Shown here one piece after another: positions 55,871 to 64,000 of a DNA stretch of 64,000 nucleotides; positions within the stretch are counted from its first letter, which is position 1, and the number at the start of each line of letters is the position of its first letter. The DNA is from Bog-473 sp963726135. GTDB taxonomy: Bacteria; Actinomycetota; Acidimicrobiia; Acidimicrobiales; RAAP-2. The position numbers and the translations under genes were made by a program. The notes below the pieces were generated by a model, which made no database searches, was not told where the DNA came from, and saw nothing but the letters and a program-made list of their open reading frames with translations. The DNA is taken from the NCBI GenBank assembly GCA_963726135.1, contig CAVSBE010000008.1:744001-808000 (forward strand), given 5' to 3'.

Positions 55871-57685
55871 ATGTCACACCTGCGAGTAGTTGGCCGCGCG
55901 AAACACGGACCGAAAGCAAAGAAAAGTACAAAGCAGAGAGGTGTATTTGCAATAGTCACGTCGTTGAGATCCCTGGGCCTCAGGTCGCTAAACCGTAGCC
56001 TTATATGGATTTCAAGCTGCTCCCTTGTGGGAGGATTGTCACAGGCAGCACTCCTCGTCATAATAACTGAACTGGCAGCAAGCCACGCAGAAGGCAGTGG
56101 CAATCTAAAGCTCGATGGATTATCGATACCGTTACACGATTCAATATTGGTTTGTATCGGACTCCTAATCCTCTTCTTTCTATTTAGTATTACTGCTGCA
56201 TCCGTCACTGCCTCAATGTCAAGCTCGGCGGTGGAGATAAGTCGAGATAAGATCATGGATTCGTATTTCAAAGCCAGTTGGGATATTCAGTCGGCGGAAC
56301 GACTTGGTCACGTCCAACAGCTCCTAACGGTCAATTGCGACTACATAGCCGGATTAACACAAGCTATCTCCACTGGGCTGCAAGGCATTTTCGGAGCATT
56401 GGCGCTTCTGACGGCCGCCTTTATAGTAAATCCAGTTACAGCTAGCGTGGTAATTATAGCCGGCGTCGTGTTATCAACGGTCATGCGCCCCATCCTCACT
56501 TTGACACGAACGGCCTCTGTTCGGCTTTCAAATGACAGCCAAAGGATAGCGACCCTAGCTACTGAGTATACGCGCCTGGCTCGTGAGTTTCGTTTGTTCG
56601 GCGTGGAGCAAGAGGCGACAGATCGTCTGCATCAACGAAATCACGAGGCTGCTATAAGCTATGCGAAAAGCCGCCTCTTGGGGCAATATAATTCTGTGGT
56701 CTACCAAACACTCGCGCTGGCGTTCGTCATTATTGGTCTCGCACTACTTCTGGCGCACTCAGGAAAAAATTTAGGCGCAACCGGGGCAATCCTAGTGCTC
56801 ACCTTGCGATCACTGGTATACGGCTCCGCGATCCAATCGAGTAGCCAACAGATTCGGTCGGATGAACCCTTTTTAGCTGAAGTGCAGGCAGAAGTTCGGC
56901 ACTATCAGGCCAGTTCGCCGGAGTTAAATGGAAATCGAGTTCCCGACAATTTTGACGTTAAGTTCGATGGGGTTTCGTTTGCATATGATTCGGGAACTGA
57001 GGCTGTTAAGAACGTATCATTCCACATTCCTAGCGGTAAGATTCTGGGCGTTGTGGGAAGGTCTGGAAGCGGAAAATCGACACTGAGTCAATTGGTCCTA
57101 GGAATGCGAATGCCCTCATATGGACATGTGTTCGTGGGAGATGTACCAGCGTCATCTATCAGGAAGGGAAGCGGGACAAGCCCGATTGCGCTGGTAGCCC
57201 AGGAATCGATCTTGTTGCAAGGTTCGATCGCATCAAACATTTCATTTTTCCGGAATGTTTCCCAAGAGAGGATTGAGATTGCGGCGCGTGCTGCCCATCT
57301 TCATGAGGACGTTGTAGCGATGCCACGATCGTATGAGACGCCGGTGGGGGAAGGCGGTGACGCACTTTCGGGAGGACAACGACAACGATTGGCCATTGCT
57401 CGGGCGCTCGTTGGGTCGCCTCGGGTACTTGTCTTGGATGAGCCCACCAGCGCACTCGATGGGCGATCAGAGAGCTTGGTGCGGCGCACATTATCGGAGT
57501 TACGTGATCATGTAACAGTTATCGTGATCTCCCATCGGCTGGCGACAGTAGAGGACTGCGACCTTCTTCTCGTGCTCGATGGTGGGCGACTCGCGGATTT
57601 TGGGCCACGAGACGAGGTGACGGGTCGAGCTGCATTTCGACACGTCGTTGAAGCAACAGTCATACAGTCGGAGAATTCCCGATAG
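55871..57685 (+). CDS. ABC exporter half-transporter (AT-rich, probably transferred)
   Basis: 604-residue type I ABC exporter with fused domains. About six membrane helices in residues 40-300 (WISSCSLVGGLSQAALLVII first). ATPase domain from about 355: GVSFAYDSGTEAVKNVSFHI, Walker A VVGRSGSGKSTLSQLV, Q-loop LVAQESILLQGS, signature ALSGGQRQRLAIARAL, Walker B VLVLDEPTSALDG and switch ISHRLATVEDC. Close to half A+T (42% G+C at 56161-56220), far from the core, so acquired recently. It follows a dead ISL3 element. Possible role: export of a glycan precursor, inferred from context. Confidence 0.9.
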   Translation: MSHLRVVGRAKHGPKAKKSTKQRGVFAIVTSLRSLGLRSLNRSLIWISSCSLVGGLSQAALLVIITELAASHAEGSGNLKLDGLSIPLHDSILVCIGLLILFFLFSITAASVTASMSSSAVEISRDKIMDSYFKASWDIQSAERLGHVQQLLTVNCDYIAGLTQAISTGLQGIFGALALLTAAFIVNPVTASVVIIAGVVLSTVMRPILTLTRTASVRLSNDSQRIATLATEYTRLAREFRLFGVEQEATDRLHQRNHEAAISYAKSRLLGQYNSVVYQTLALAFVIIGLALLLAHSGKNLGATGAILVLTLRSLVYGSAIQSSSQQIRSDEPFLAEVQAEVRHYQASSPELNGNRVPDNFDVKFDGVSFAYDSGTEAVKNVSFHIPSGKILGVVGRSGSGKSTLSQLVLGMRMPSYGHVFVGDVPASSIRKGSGTSPIALVAQESILLQGSIASNISFFRNVSQERIEIAARAAHLHEDVVAMPRSYETPVGEGGDALSGGQRQRLAIARALVGSPRVLVLDEPTSALDGRSESLVRRTLSELRDHVTVIVISHRLATVEDCDLLLVLDGGRLADFGPRDEVTGRAAFRHVVEATVIQSENSR

Positions 57686-58074
57686 TCATCGTGTCCGATG
57701 ATTCCTGAACGGCATTCAACGGATCTCCTCTTCCACATACCCTCTGGTCGAGTTGAGTCGGCCCAAACTCACACCGCCAGCGCTCCTTTGCGGCGGCCCT
57801 CGAAAGGCCGGCCTGGCGCATGAAAGCGACTCACGCGGAGCCATCCCATGAGGGAACGCCGCGTGGCCGAGTTCGTCTACAGCCGTAAGGAGGTACCGGC
57901 GCGGCGAGCCGCCGGAATCGGGCTCGTGAACCGCGTCTGGGACGATGCCGAGGCGGCGCTCTCCCAGGTGCATGGTCCCAAGTCGAGCCGCTCGCGCGCG
58001 ACCCTTACTGGAGTATTGTCGTGCCAGATCAAGGCTGCCACGACGACGGCATGCGACCCTGAGGAACGCCCAAC
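57686..58074. other. Intergenic region with possible enoyl-CoA hydratase-like scrap
   Basis: About 390 bases. A plus-strand frame (57848-58081) contains EFVYSRKEVPARRAAGIGLV and NRVWDDAEAAL, which resembles the segment around A-x2-I-G-L-V-N-x-V of enoyl-CoA hydratases, but no other part of that family is present. If real it is a small leftover of a lost gene. Confidence 0.3.
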
Positions 58075-59655
58075 GTGCTGACTGACATCGCCGCCGCCGA
58101 TCCCCGTGAGCTGAGGGCACAGGTTTGCGTCGTCGGAGGGGGTGCTGCGGGGATCACCATTGCGACCGAACTCGCCCGCAATGGCGTCTCTGTCATCGTC
58201 CTTGAAGGGGGCGGGCGGCGATTCGAGGAACGCTCGCAGGACCTGTTCCGCTCAGAGGTGGTCGGCCTCGCCCACACCGGCATCCACACCCTCCGGTTCC
58301 GAACCCTCGGCGGCGCCACGACCCGCTGGGCGGGACAGGCGCTGCCTCTCCAGGACATCGACTTCACCACCAGGTCGTGGGTGCCCGAGAGCGGCTGGCC
58401 GCTCACACCCGCCGAGCTACAGCCGTACCTGAAGCGGGCCGAGGCGATCCTGGCGATCGAGACGTTCGGCGACCCGGGAGAGCCCCAGTGGCCGAACGTC
58501 CTCCCCGCCGGCCCGGCCTTCGACGAGAGGCTCCTCTCCACGGTGTACTCGCAGTTCAGCCCGAGCCCGAACTTTGCCGAGGTCTCTCGGGACACGCTCG
58601 AGACCCTGAGCAAGATCAATGTCGTGCTCCACGCCAACGTTACCGGGATCGTCGCCTGCCCGCAGGGCGACGCCGTCGACTGCGTCACGGCGAGGGACAT
58701 CGACGGCCACGAGCTCACCGTCGGCGCCGAGCACTTCGTCGTGTGCTGCGGCGGCATCGAGACGGCCCGGCTGCTGTTGTCGTCGACCAGCCGCTCCGAG
58801 GACGGCATCGGCAACGGCCACGACCTGGTCGGGAGGTACTTCCAGGACCACCCCGGATTTTCCGTGGGCGAGATCACCGGCGAGGCAGCTCGCGAGCACT
58901 TCCGGCCCCGCAAGGAGGGCGGTATCAAGTACCTGCCGCTGATCCGCGCCGCCGAGCAGTGGCAGGCCAAGACCGAGAGCCTGAATTGCGGGGCGTCGGT
59001 CGTCTTCGAGGGCGCCCGGCTGCCGGGCGTAGAGGCGGGCAAGTCCCTCGTCACCGCGCTGAGGGAGCGGCGCTTCGGGCGCGGGCGGTTCGAGGAGCTC
59101 CGCGAGATTGCCCGCCACCCCCTCCAGCTCGCGACGGCGGCGAACCGCTACTACGTGCGCGGAGTGCCTAGTCAGGACACCTCAGGGCCGATGTCGCTCG
59201 CAATCGGGCTCGAGCAGGCACCGAACCCCGACAGCCGCGTCACGCTCGGCGAGCGCGTCGACGCCCTCGGCCAGCGCGTCGCCCGTCTCGACTGGCGCCT
59301 GGGCGAGGCCGAGATTGAGACCGCGAGGCAGTTCGTCGAAATGGCAGTCGGCGAGATGGAGCGGCTCGGACTCGCCAGCGTGGACGTCGGCGCGTTCTCG
59401 CTGTCCGATGACCCGGGCGAGCTGAGTGGCGTCGTCGTCGACATCGGCCACCACATGGGGACCACTCGCATGGCCACCGACCCGGCCCGCGGCGTCGTGG
59501 ACGCCAACTGCACGGTGCACGGGGTCCAGAACCTCCACGTCGCGAGCTGCTCGGTGTTCCCCACAAGCGGCGTCTCCAACCCAACCTTCACGATGCTGGC
59601 GCTGTCGGTCCGCCTCGCCGACCATCTGGCGCTCGCGCTTACGGCGCCGGGGTGA
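58075..59655 (+). CDS. GMC-family FAD-dependent oxidoreductase
   Basis: 526 residues. FAD-binding Rossmann motif VCVVGGGAAGITIATELARN at the start with VIVLEGGG, the GMC region LGGATTRWAGQALPLQ, and the C-terminal catalytic block DIGHHMGTTRMATDP, then CSVFPTSGVSNPTFTMLAL. His-His in this block matches GMC active-site placement. Substrate probably a sugar or alcohol. G+C-rich unlike the preceding ABC gene. Its TGA overlaps the following ATG, so it is coupled to the aldo-keto reductase. Confidence 0.9.
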   Translation: MLTDIAAADPRELRAQVCVVGGGAAGITIATELARNGVSVIVLEGGGRRFEERSQDLFRSEVVGLAHTGIHTLRFRTLGGATTRWAGQALPLQDIDFTTRSWVPESGWPLTPAELQPYLKRAEAILAIETFGDPGEPQWPNVLPAGPAFDERLLSTVYSQFSPSPNFAEVSRDTLETLSKINVVLHANVTGIVACPQGDAVDCVTARDIDGHELTVGAEHFVVCCGGIETARLLLSSTSRSEDGIGNGHDLVGRYFQDHPGFSVGEITGEAAREHFRPRKEGGIKYLPLIRAAEQWQAKTESLNCGASVVFEGARLPGVEAGKSLVTALRERRFGRGRFEELREIARHPLQLATAANRYYVRGVPSQDTSGPMSLAIGLEQAPNPDSRVTLGERVDALGQRVARLDWRLGEAEIETARQFVEMAVGEMERLGLASVDVGAFSLSDDPGELSGVVVDIGHHMGTTRMATDPARGVVDANCTVHGVQNLHVASCSVFPTSGVSNPTFTMLALSVRLADHLALALTAPG

Positions 59656-60648
59656 TGATCCCCCCGGCCGGACTCGGGAGACCCGGCACCACGACCACCG
59701 CTCTCGGCTTCGGCTGCAGCGGGATCGTCGGCTCGAACACGAGGAGCGAGTCCATGGGGCTGCTCTCGGCGGCAGTCGAACTCGGGATCCGGCACTTCGA
59801 CGTCGCGCGCTCGTACGGGTCCGGCGACGCTGAGGCGATCCTTGGCGACTTCCTCACCACGACAAACGAGCCCTGCACGGTCACCTCGAAATGCGGAATC
59901 GCTCCTGCCGCCACCCACGGCCTGGCGGGCCGGCGCACGAAGGCGCTCGCCCGCGCGGTGCTGCGCAAGGTCCCGGACCCTTACTACGGGGCCTTGCGGT
60001 CGCGGGCGACTGCCCGTGTACAGGGGGGGCAGTTCGGCCCCGAGCAGATTCGGCAGAGCCTAGAGACGAGCCTTCGCGCCCTGCGGCGCGATCGTCGTCG
60101 AGGCGTTCCTCCTCCACGAGTGCACCCCAGAAGAGTGGGCCTCGGGGTCGGTCCAAGAGGTCCTGTCGGACCTCATCGGCTCAGGAGCGATCGGGTGCGC
60201 CGGCCCGGCGACGAGCGCCGCCGGCACCCTGGAGATCCTCCGGCACGAGTCCCTTGCCGTCCCCCTCGCGCAGTTCCACGACGACGGCGACATGTTCGGC
60301 GCCGAGGTGATCGGGCTCGCGCGACGCCGTGGTACGAGCACGATCACCCACGGGGTCCTCGACCAGAACCTGAGGGTGTTGCGCTCTCACCTCGCCAGAA
60401 CGAGCGAACCGGCGCTCCGGGAGTGGTCGGGGCGCCTCGACGGCGAGGTGACCGACGCGAGCGTGCTCGCCGCGCTGCTCCTGCGCCGTGCCATGGCCCG
60501 CAACCGCGGCGGCGTCGTGCTCTTCCGGACCAACGACGCCGGGCATCTCCGCTCGACGGTCGAGGCCGCCAAGACCGACATCGCGGCCGACCAGCTGCAG
60601 GCGCTCGAGGAGCTGATCGCCCAGGCGTCTGCGAGCCCGCAGGCCTGA
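59655..60648 (+). CDS. Aldo/keto reductase-like protein (frameshifted)
   Basis: About 330 residues. The 5' part reads TTTALGFGCSGIVGSNTRSE, LGIRHFDVARSYGSGDAE (catalytic Asp and Tyr of the family) and VTSKCGIAP (Lys). A one-base frame change at about 60080-60095 leads to VVEAFLLHECTPEEWASGSV, then VPLAQFHDDGDMF and the C-terminal LEELIAQASASPQA. Both parts are coherent, so an indel error is possible. TGATG overlap with the GMC gene suggests the two act on the same substrate, one oxidising and one reducing. Confidence 0.75.
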
Positions 60649-60739
60649 GCGACGGCGCTCGCCGGCCACCGGCGCAACCAACCGCCGCTGTTCTGGCGCT
60701 GCTGAACCCGTTGATCAACCCTCTCCGAGAGTCCGCTTC

Positions 60740-61430
60740 GTTGAACTGTCACTTCTCGGCGAAACTTGACCAGGGCCGAGCACCCAAGTGATGAGTGGGG
60801 CCGACAAGTGTTGTGATCGATCCGGAAGTCTTCGGCCATCACCTGAGCTTCGAGGAGCGACTCGATGATCTCGCAGTCGTGCAGCTCGTCTCGAGCTTGC
60901 CGTTGAACGACTCGACGAAGGGGTTCTCCCACGGGCTCCCCGGCTCGATGTAAGTGGTGTGCGACTAAGAGAAGCGGACCGGTCCCGAAGCGTGTGGGCC
61001 GTGAGCTCGGGCCCGTTGTGCATCCAGACGAGCTGGGGTCGACGACCGGTGCACCCGACAATGCGGTGGAGAACCCGGACGGTGTGACCGGCGTCAACGG
61101 TGCGGTCGACCTCGACGGCTAGGGCCTCCTTGGTGAACTAGGCGGTGATGACCAAAATCTTGAGGGTCCGAAGATCTACCGTCTGATCGACGAGGAAGTC
61201 GATGGCCCAGACCTGGTCGGGGGCGGCTCGCCCGCAGGCGGGCTATCGGATAGGTGGAAACACCCATCCGATAGCGATTCTTGGCCCGGCGCAGCCCGCG
61301 GAGTCCTCGTCACGCATAGACGCTGGATGCGCTTGTGGTTGACGCAGAAGCCTCCTTCCCGCAAGAGAGCAGTAGCGTCGATACCCAGAGCTGGGCACAG
61401 ATGAGCTTCAGTCCCCTCCTCTGTGCCCCT
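60740..61430 (-). mobile_element. IS3-family orfB (integrase) remnant
   Basis: On the minus strand, frames broken at least four times give EGGFCVNHKRIQRL, DFLVDQTVDLRTLKILVIT (DDE region), VDAGHTVRVLHRIVGCTGRR, MHNGPELTAHTLRD (second Asp region), ENPFVESFNG, ARDELHDCEIIESLLEAQVM and AEDFRIDHNTCRPHSSLG. This is the core of an IS3-group transposase. It is dead. It lies between the aldo-keto reductase gene and a truncated methyltransferase. Confidence 0.85.
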
Positions 61431-61458
61431 GAGGCCACGGGTTCTTCGTGACAGAGCA

Positions 61459-61689
61459 AAATGGCAGTCGTCAATGCTCACTTTCGACAGGCGGCCGCAT
61501 CGCTTCTCCTACGACTACGAGATATTGGTACGGCTGTTGGAGGACGTCGGATTGGTCCAGATTGAACGTCGTGCCTTCCGCTCGTCAAGGCTCAACGATC
61601 TTGAGATCGACAGCGAGGTTCGTGCGACCGAGAGCCTTGTCTTGGAAAGGGAGTGCCCCGAGAGCACTCTGCCTGACCGATCGGCATAG
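61459..61689 (+). pseudogene. 3' fragment of a SAM-dependent methyltransferase gene
   Basis: The frame gives HRFSYDYEILVRLLEDVGLV, ERRAFRSSRLNDLEID and VRATESLVLERE ending at TAG 61689. This resembles the C-terminal end of small class I methyltransferases found in glycan loci. The 5' part is missing where the IS3 remnant begins, so insertion of that element probably truncated it. Confidence 0.5.
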
Positions 61690-61719
61690 AATCAACGTAT
61701 CCGGCCCGCGGATGCTCAT

Positions 61720-62880
61720 ATGAACGAACTACCGACGCGCCGACTCGTCTTTGTGGCCCAGGATCTCGACGGCCGTGGAGGGATGGATCGAGTCCACGCA
61801 GAGGTGATCAAGATCCTAAGTCACAGGTGGCACATCACTGTGGTAGCAGCTACGCTGCCTCCGGACCTCCGCGAGCTCGTGGAATGGCATCGCATACCGT
61901 TGCCTCGGCGTCCAGCACCGCTCAGGTACGCTTGCTTCTTTGTCTTGGGTGGGTGGCGACTGAGGTCGTTGCGAGGACTAGTCCACGTCGCTGGAGCAAC
62001 TGTCCCTAATCGCGCCGACCTTTCCTCCGTACATCTGTGCCACGCTGGCTTGGTCGAGGCCATGGGCAGACTGGCCCCGGGTAGCGCAACGCTACCTCGC
62101 CGCCTGAACACCACAGCGAACCGTTTCCTCGCCTTAGCTGCTGAGCGGTGGTGCTACCGCCCCACACGGCTGCGAAAGTTTCACGCGGTGTCCAACGGCG
62201 TCGCAGACGAACTGAGGAGGCATTATCCAGGTATATCAATAACGGTGATCCCAAATGCCGTAGACACCAATCGATATCAGCCAGACAGCATAGTTCGGGC
62301 GCGGATTCGCACTGAACAGGGCATACCAGATAGTACCGTTGTTGTCTTATTCGTTGGTGCCGACTGGGACCACAAAGGTCTTGATATCGCGATAGATGGC
62401 GTCGCCCTAGCCTCAAAAGAGTGTGACAATCTTGAGCTCTGGGTGGTTGGTTCGGGAGACCAGTCCAGATTCACCGATCGAGCAGCCATGGCCGGGATTC
62501 CGACACGTGTAAAGTTCTTTGGGTGGCAAGCGGACCCGTCTAGTTTCTATAAGGCCTCCGACATATTCGTCTTGCCGAGCCGGTACGAGGCTTACCCGTT
62601 GGTGGCCTTAGAGGCGGCAGCATGCTCTCTTCCCGTGGTCGCCACGGCGGTGAATGGCGTCGTTGAACTCCTAGGAGATAACGAAGCCGGGGTCATAGTC
62701 GAACGCGATCGGGATGACCTAGCTCGCGCTCTGGCGGCACTCGCCGTGAGCGCAGACCTTCGCCGCTCCCTTGGTGCCGAAGGACGCAAAAGAGTGCAAA
62801 GTCTTGGGGGGTGGGACCGGGTTGCCGAGCGCCTCGGCCAGCAGCTCGAGGAACTTGCTGCAGCGAGTCGCCCTTTCTGA
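61720..62880 (+). CDS. GT4 glycosyltransferase
   Basis: 386 residues from ATG 61720. RLVFVAQDLDGRGGMDRVHA, VSNGVADELRRHYPGISITV, NAVDTNRYQPDS, donor site VVVLFVGADWDHKGLDIAID and VLPSRYEAYPLVALEAAACS with LPVVATAVNG. Ends in a coil-like GRKRVQSLGGWDRVAERLGQ. Moderate G+C. Adjacent to another GT gene in the same direction. Confidence 0.88.
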   Translation: MNELPTRRLVFVAQDLDGRGGMDRVHAEVIKILSHRWHITVVAATLPPDLRELVEWHRIPLPRRPAPLRYACFFVLGGWRLRSLRGLVHVAGATVPNRADLSSVHLCHAGLVEAMGRLAPGSATLPRRLNTTANRFLALAAERWCYRPTRLRKFHAVSNGVADELRRHYPGISITVIPNAVDTNRYQPDSIVRARIRTEQGIPDSTVVVLFVGADWDHKGLDIAIDGVALASKECDNLELWVVGSGDQSRFTDRAAMAGIPTRVKFFGWQADPSSFYKASDIFVLPSRYEAYPLVALEAAACSLPVVATAVNGVVELLGDNEAGVIVERDRDDLARALAALAVSADLRRSLGAEGRKRVQSLGGWDRVAERLGQQLEELAAASRPF

Positions 62881-63085
62881 ATCGTCTTTTCTGCGCAGTC
62901 TGCCGCTGCGGCAGCGTGGCCCGAGTTGGCCGGTTCGCCGCGGAGAACGACTTGCTCTGCGAGGAACCCGACCAAAAAGGCTGTGGGCATCAGGACCTTT
63001 GGGGCTGGTACCGATACGCCGGCCGGACGTAAACCAACCGAACGTGATGATATATGGCTTGAAGAGTCGCAGCTGAGGTGTTTCC

Positions 63086-64000
63086 ATGACAGCCGTGCAG
63101 AGTTCACCGAAAATATGCGCGTTGGCAACCCAAGGACTTTCGAGCGGAGACGGCTCTAGGCTCAGAGCTTTGGTTGGCGACTTGGACGTCGTCTTCGTCG
63201 ATGTAACCAGAGGCTCATTCGGTCAGCGATTGCTGCTGACGCCGTGGAGCGTAATCCGTGAGGTTCGCCGAGTTTTGCCGGACCTGGTGCTGATGGAGGG
63301 AACGGGTGTCGGCGGTGGCGTGGCTCTGATTGTGATGCGATTGCTTTTCGGCATTCCATATGTGTTCAGCACCGGCGATGCGATCGGTCCATATCTTGCC
63401 AGCAGACGGAGAGCTCTTGCTCTCCCAGGCTCGATCTACGAGCGCATTCTATGCCGTCTTGCCGCCGGCGTGATTGGTTGGACGCCCTACCTGACAGGAC
63501 GAGCCATATCCTTGGGAGCACCTCGTGCAATGACGGCTCCTGGATGGATACCCCAGCGGCCACTTGAGGAGCGCCGACAAGATCGCGAAAGAGTACGCGC
63601 CCAACTGAACATCCCGGCTGAGGCGCTAGTGATCGGAATAGTGGGCACTCTCATGTGGAACAAGCGGTATTCATACTGCTATGGGCTTGAGATCGTTAAT
63701 GCCGTTCGTCGGTCCGCCCGGCGGGATGTCGTGGCGTTGGTCATAGGCACCGGGAGTGGGCTCCGGGCTTTGGAGAACGAAGCAGGACCGGAACTCGGTG
63801 AACGGGTCCGTCTGATCGGTCCAGTTCCTCGCGAAGAGGTCCCCGCCTATTTGGCTGCCATGGACATAGGTTCCTTACCGCAGAGCGTCGATCAGGTGGG
63901 TGGCTTTCGATATTCGACGAAGTTGGCAGAGTACGTGGCTGCGGGACTTCCAGTCGTCACTGGTCAAATTCCGGCGTCCTACGACCTTGACACCGGTTGG
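63086..64000 (+). CDS. GT4-like glycosyltransferase (3' end outside window)
   Basis: Open from ATG 63086 (GAGG about nine bases upstream) to the window edge, 305 codons. Translation includes RALVGDLDVVFVDVTRGSFG, DLVLMEGTGVGGGVALIVMR, FGIPYVFSTGDAIGPYLA, a donor-domain segment LVIGIVGTLMWNKRYSYCYG, RVRLIGPVPREEVPAYLAAM and YSTKLAEYVAAGLPVVTGQI. The last match is the GT4 donor-binding region, so little is missing. The gap 62881-63085 holds no gene. Confidence 0.82.
   Translation, partial: MTAVQSSPKICALATQGLSSGDGSRLRALVGDLDVVFVDVTRGSFGQRLLLTPWSVIREVRRVLPDLVLMEGTGVGGGVALIVMRLLFGIPYVFSTGDAIGPYLASRRRALALPGSIYERILCRLAAGVIGWTPYLTGRAISLGAPRAMTAPGWIPQRPLEERRQDRERVRAQLNIPAEALVIGIVGTLMWNKRYSYCYGLEIVNAVRRSARRDVVALVIGTGSGLRALENEAGPELGERVRLIGPVPREEVPAYLAAMDIGSLPQSVDQVGGFRYSTKLAEYVAAGLPVVTGQIPASYDLDTGW

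Overview
The window is a high-G+C actinobacterial chromosome segment. Core lines such as 12541-12600 count about 77% G+C, and GTG/TTG starts and 4-nt GTGA gene overlaps are common. The gene order thrS - HIT - pgsA - acyltransferase - pimA - pdxS/pdxT - yebC - ruvCAB - yajC - secD - secF - rel matches, from established knowledge, the block around Rv2583c-Rv2614c of Mycobacterium tuberculosis. The 42-residue G-Y-x-L-V-G-S-D-G-G-V-F repeat protein and a mycothiol-type pseudogene suggest a deep-branching actinobacterium, possibly Acidimicrobiia. That placement is inference.

Region 1 (1-33 kb) is mostly housekeeping: the 3'-truncated (p)ppGpp synthetase/hydrolase rel, the SecDF-YajC translocase operon, an OmpR-type response regulator and histidine kinase, a frameshifted ABC exporter half, RuvABC, YebC, a TetR/diiron-oxygenase pair, an alpha/beta hydrolase, a DUF222-HNH protein, PLP synthase PdxST, an M48 peptidase, a phosphatidylinositol mannoside-type lipid operon (pgsA, acyltransferase, pimA), a polyprenyl-phosphate-type GT2, an EF-G paralogue, a lipoprotein, a flippase-like membrane protein, a HIT hydrolase and thrS.

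Region 2 (33-64 kb) is an accessory surface-glycan locus. It holds a low-molecular-weight phosphatase, a Tat-exported Gly-rich protein with an LAxTG-type anchor, a PF14907-type nucleotidyltransferase, seven glycosyltransferase genes (one a tandem GT4-GT4 fusion), two FkbM methyltransferases, a glutamine-dependent asparagine synthetase homologue, an AT-rich ABC exporter and a GMC oxidoreductase/aldo-keto reductase pair. Two large, closely related secreted proteins lie in inverted orientation around the recombinase-remnant/asnB/GT-fusion segment. Decayed IS3 and ISL3 elements, a serine recombinase remnant and pseudogenes, together with local drops in G+C (42% at 56161-56220), point to repeated transfer and rearrangement.

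Several otherwise intact genes are broken by single indels, some in G/C runs (ABC half, alpha/beta hydrolase, M48 peptidase, LAxTG protein, first large secreted protein, aldo-keto reductase). I suspect sequencing indels for many of these and true decay for the IS and mycothiol-type remnants. No rRNA, tRNA or CRISPR array was recognised.
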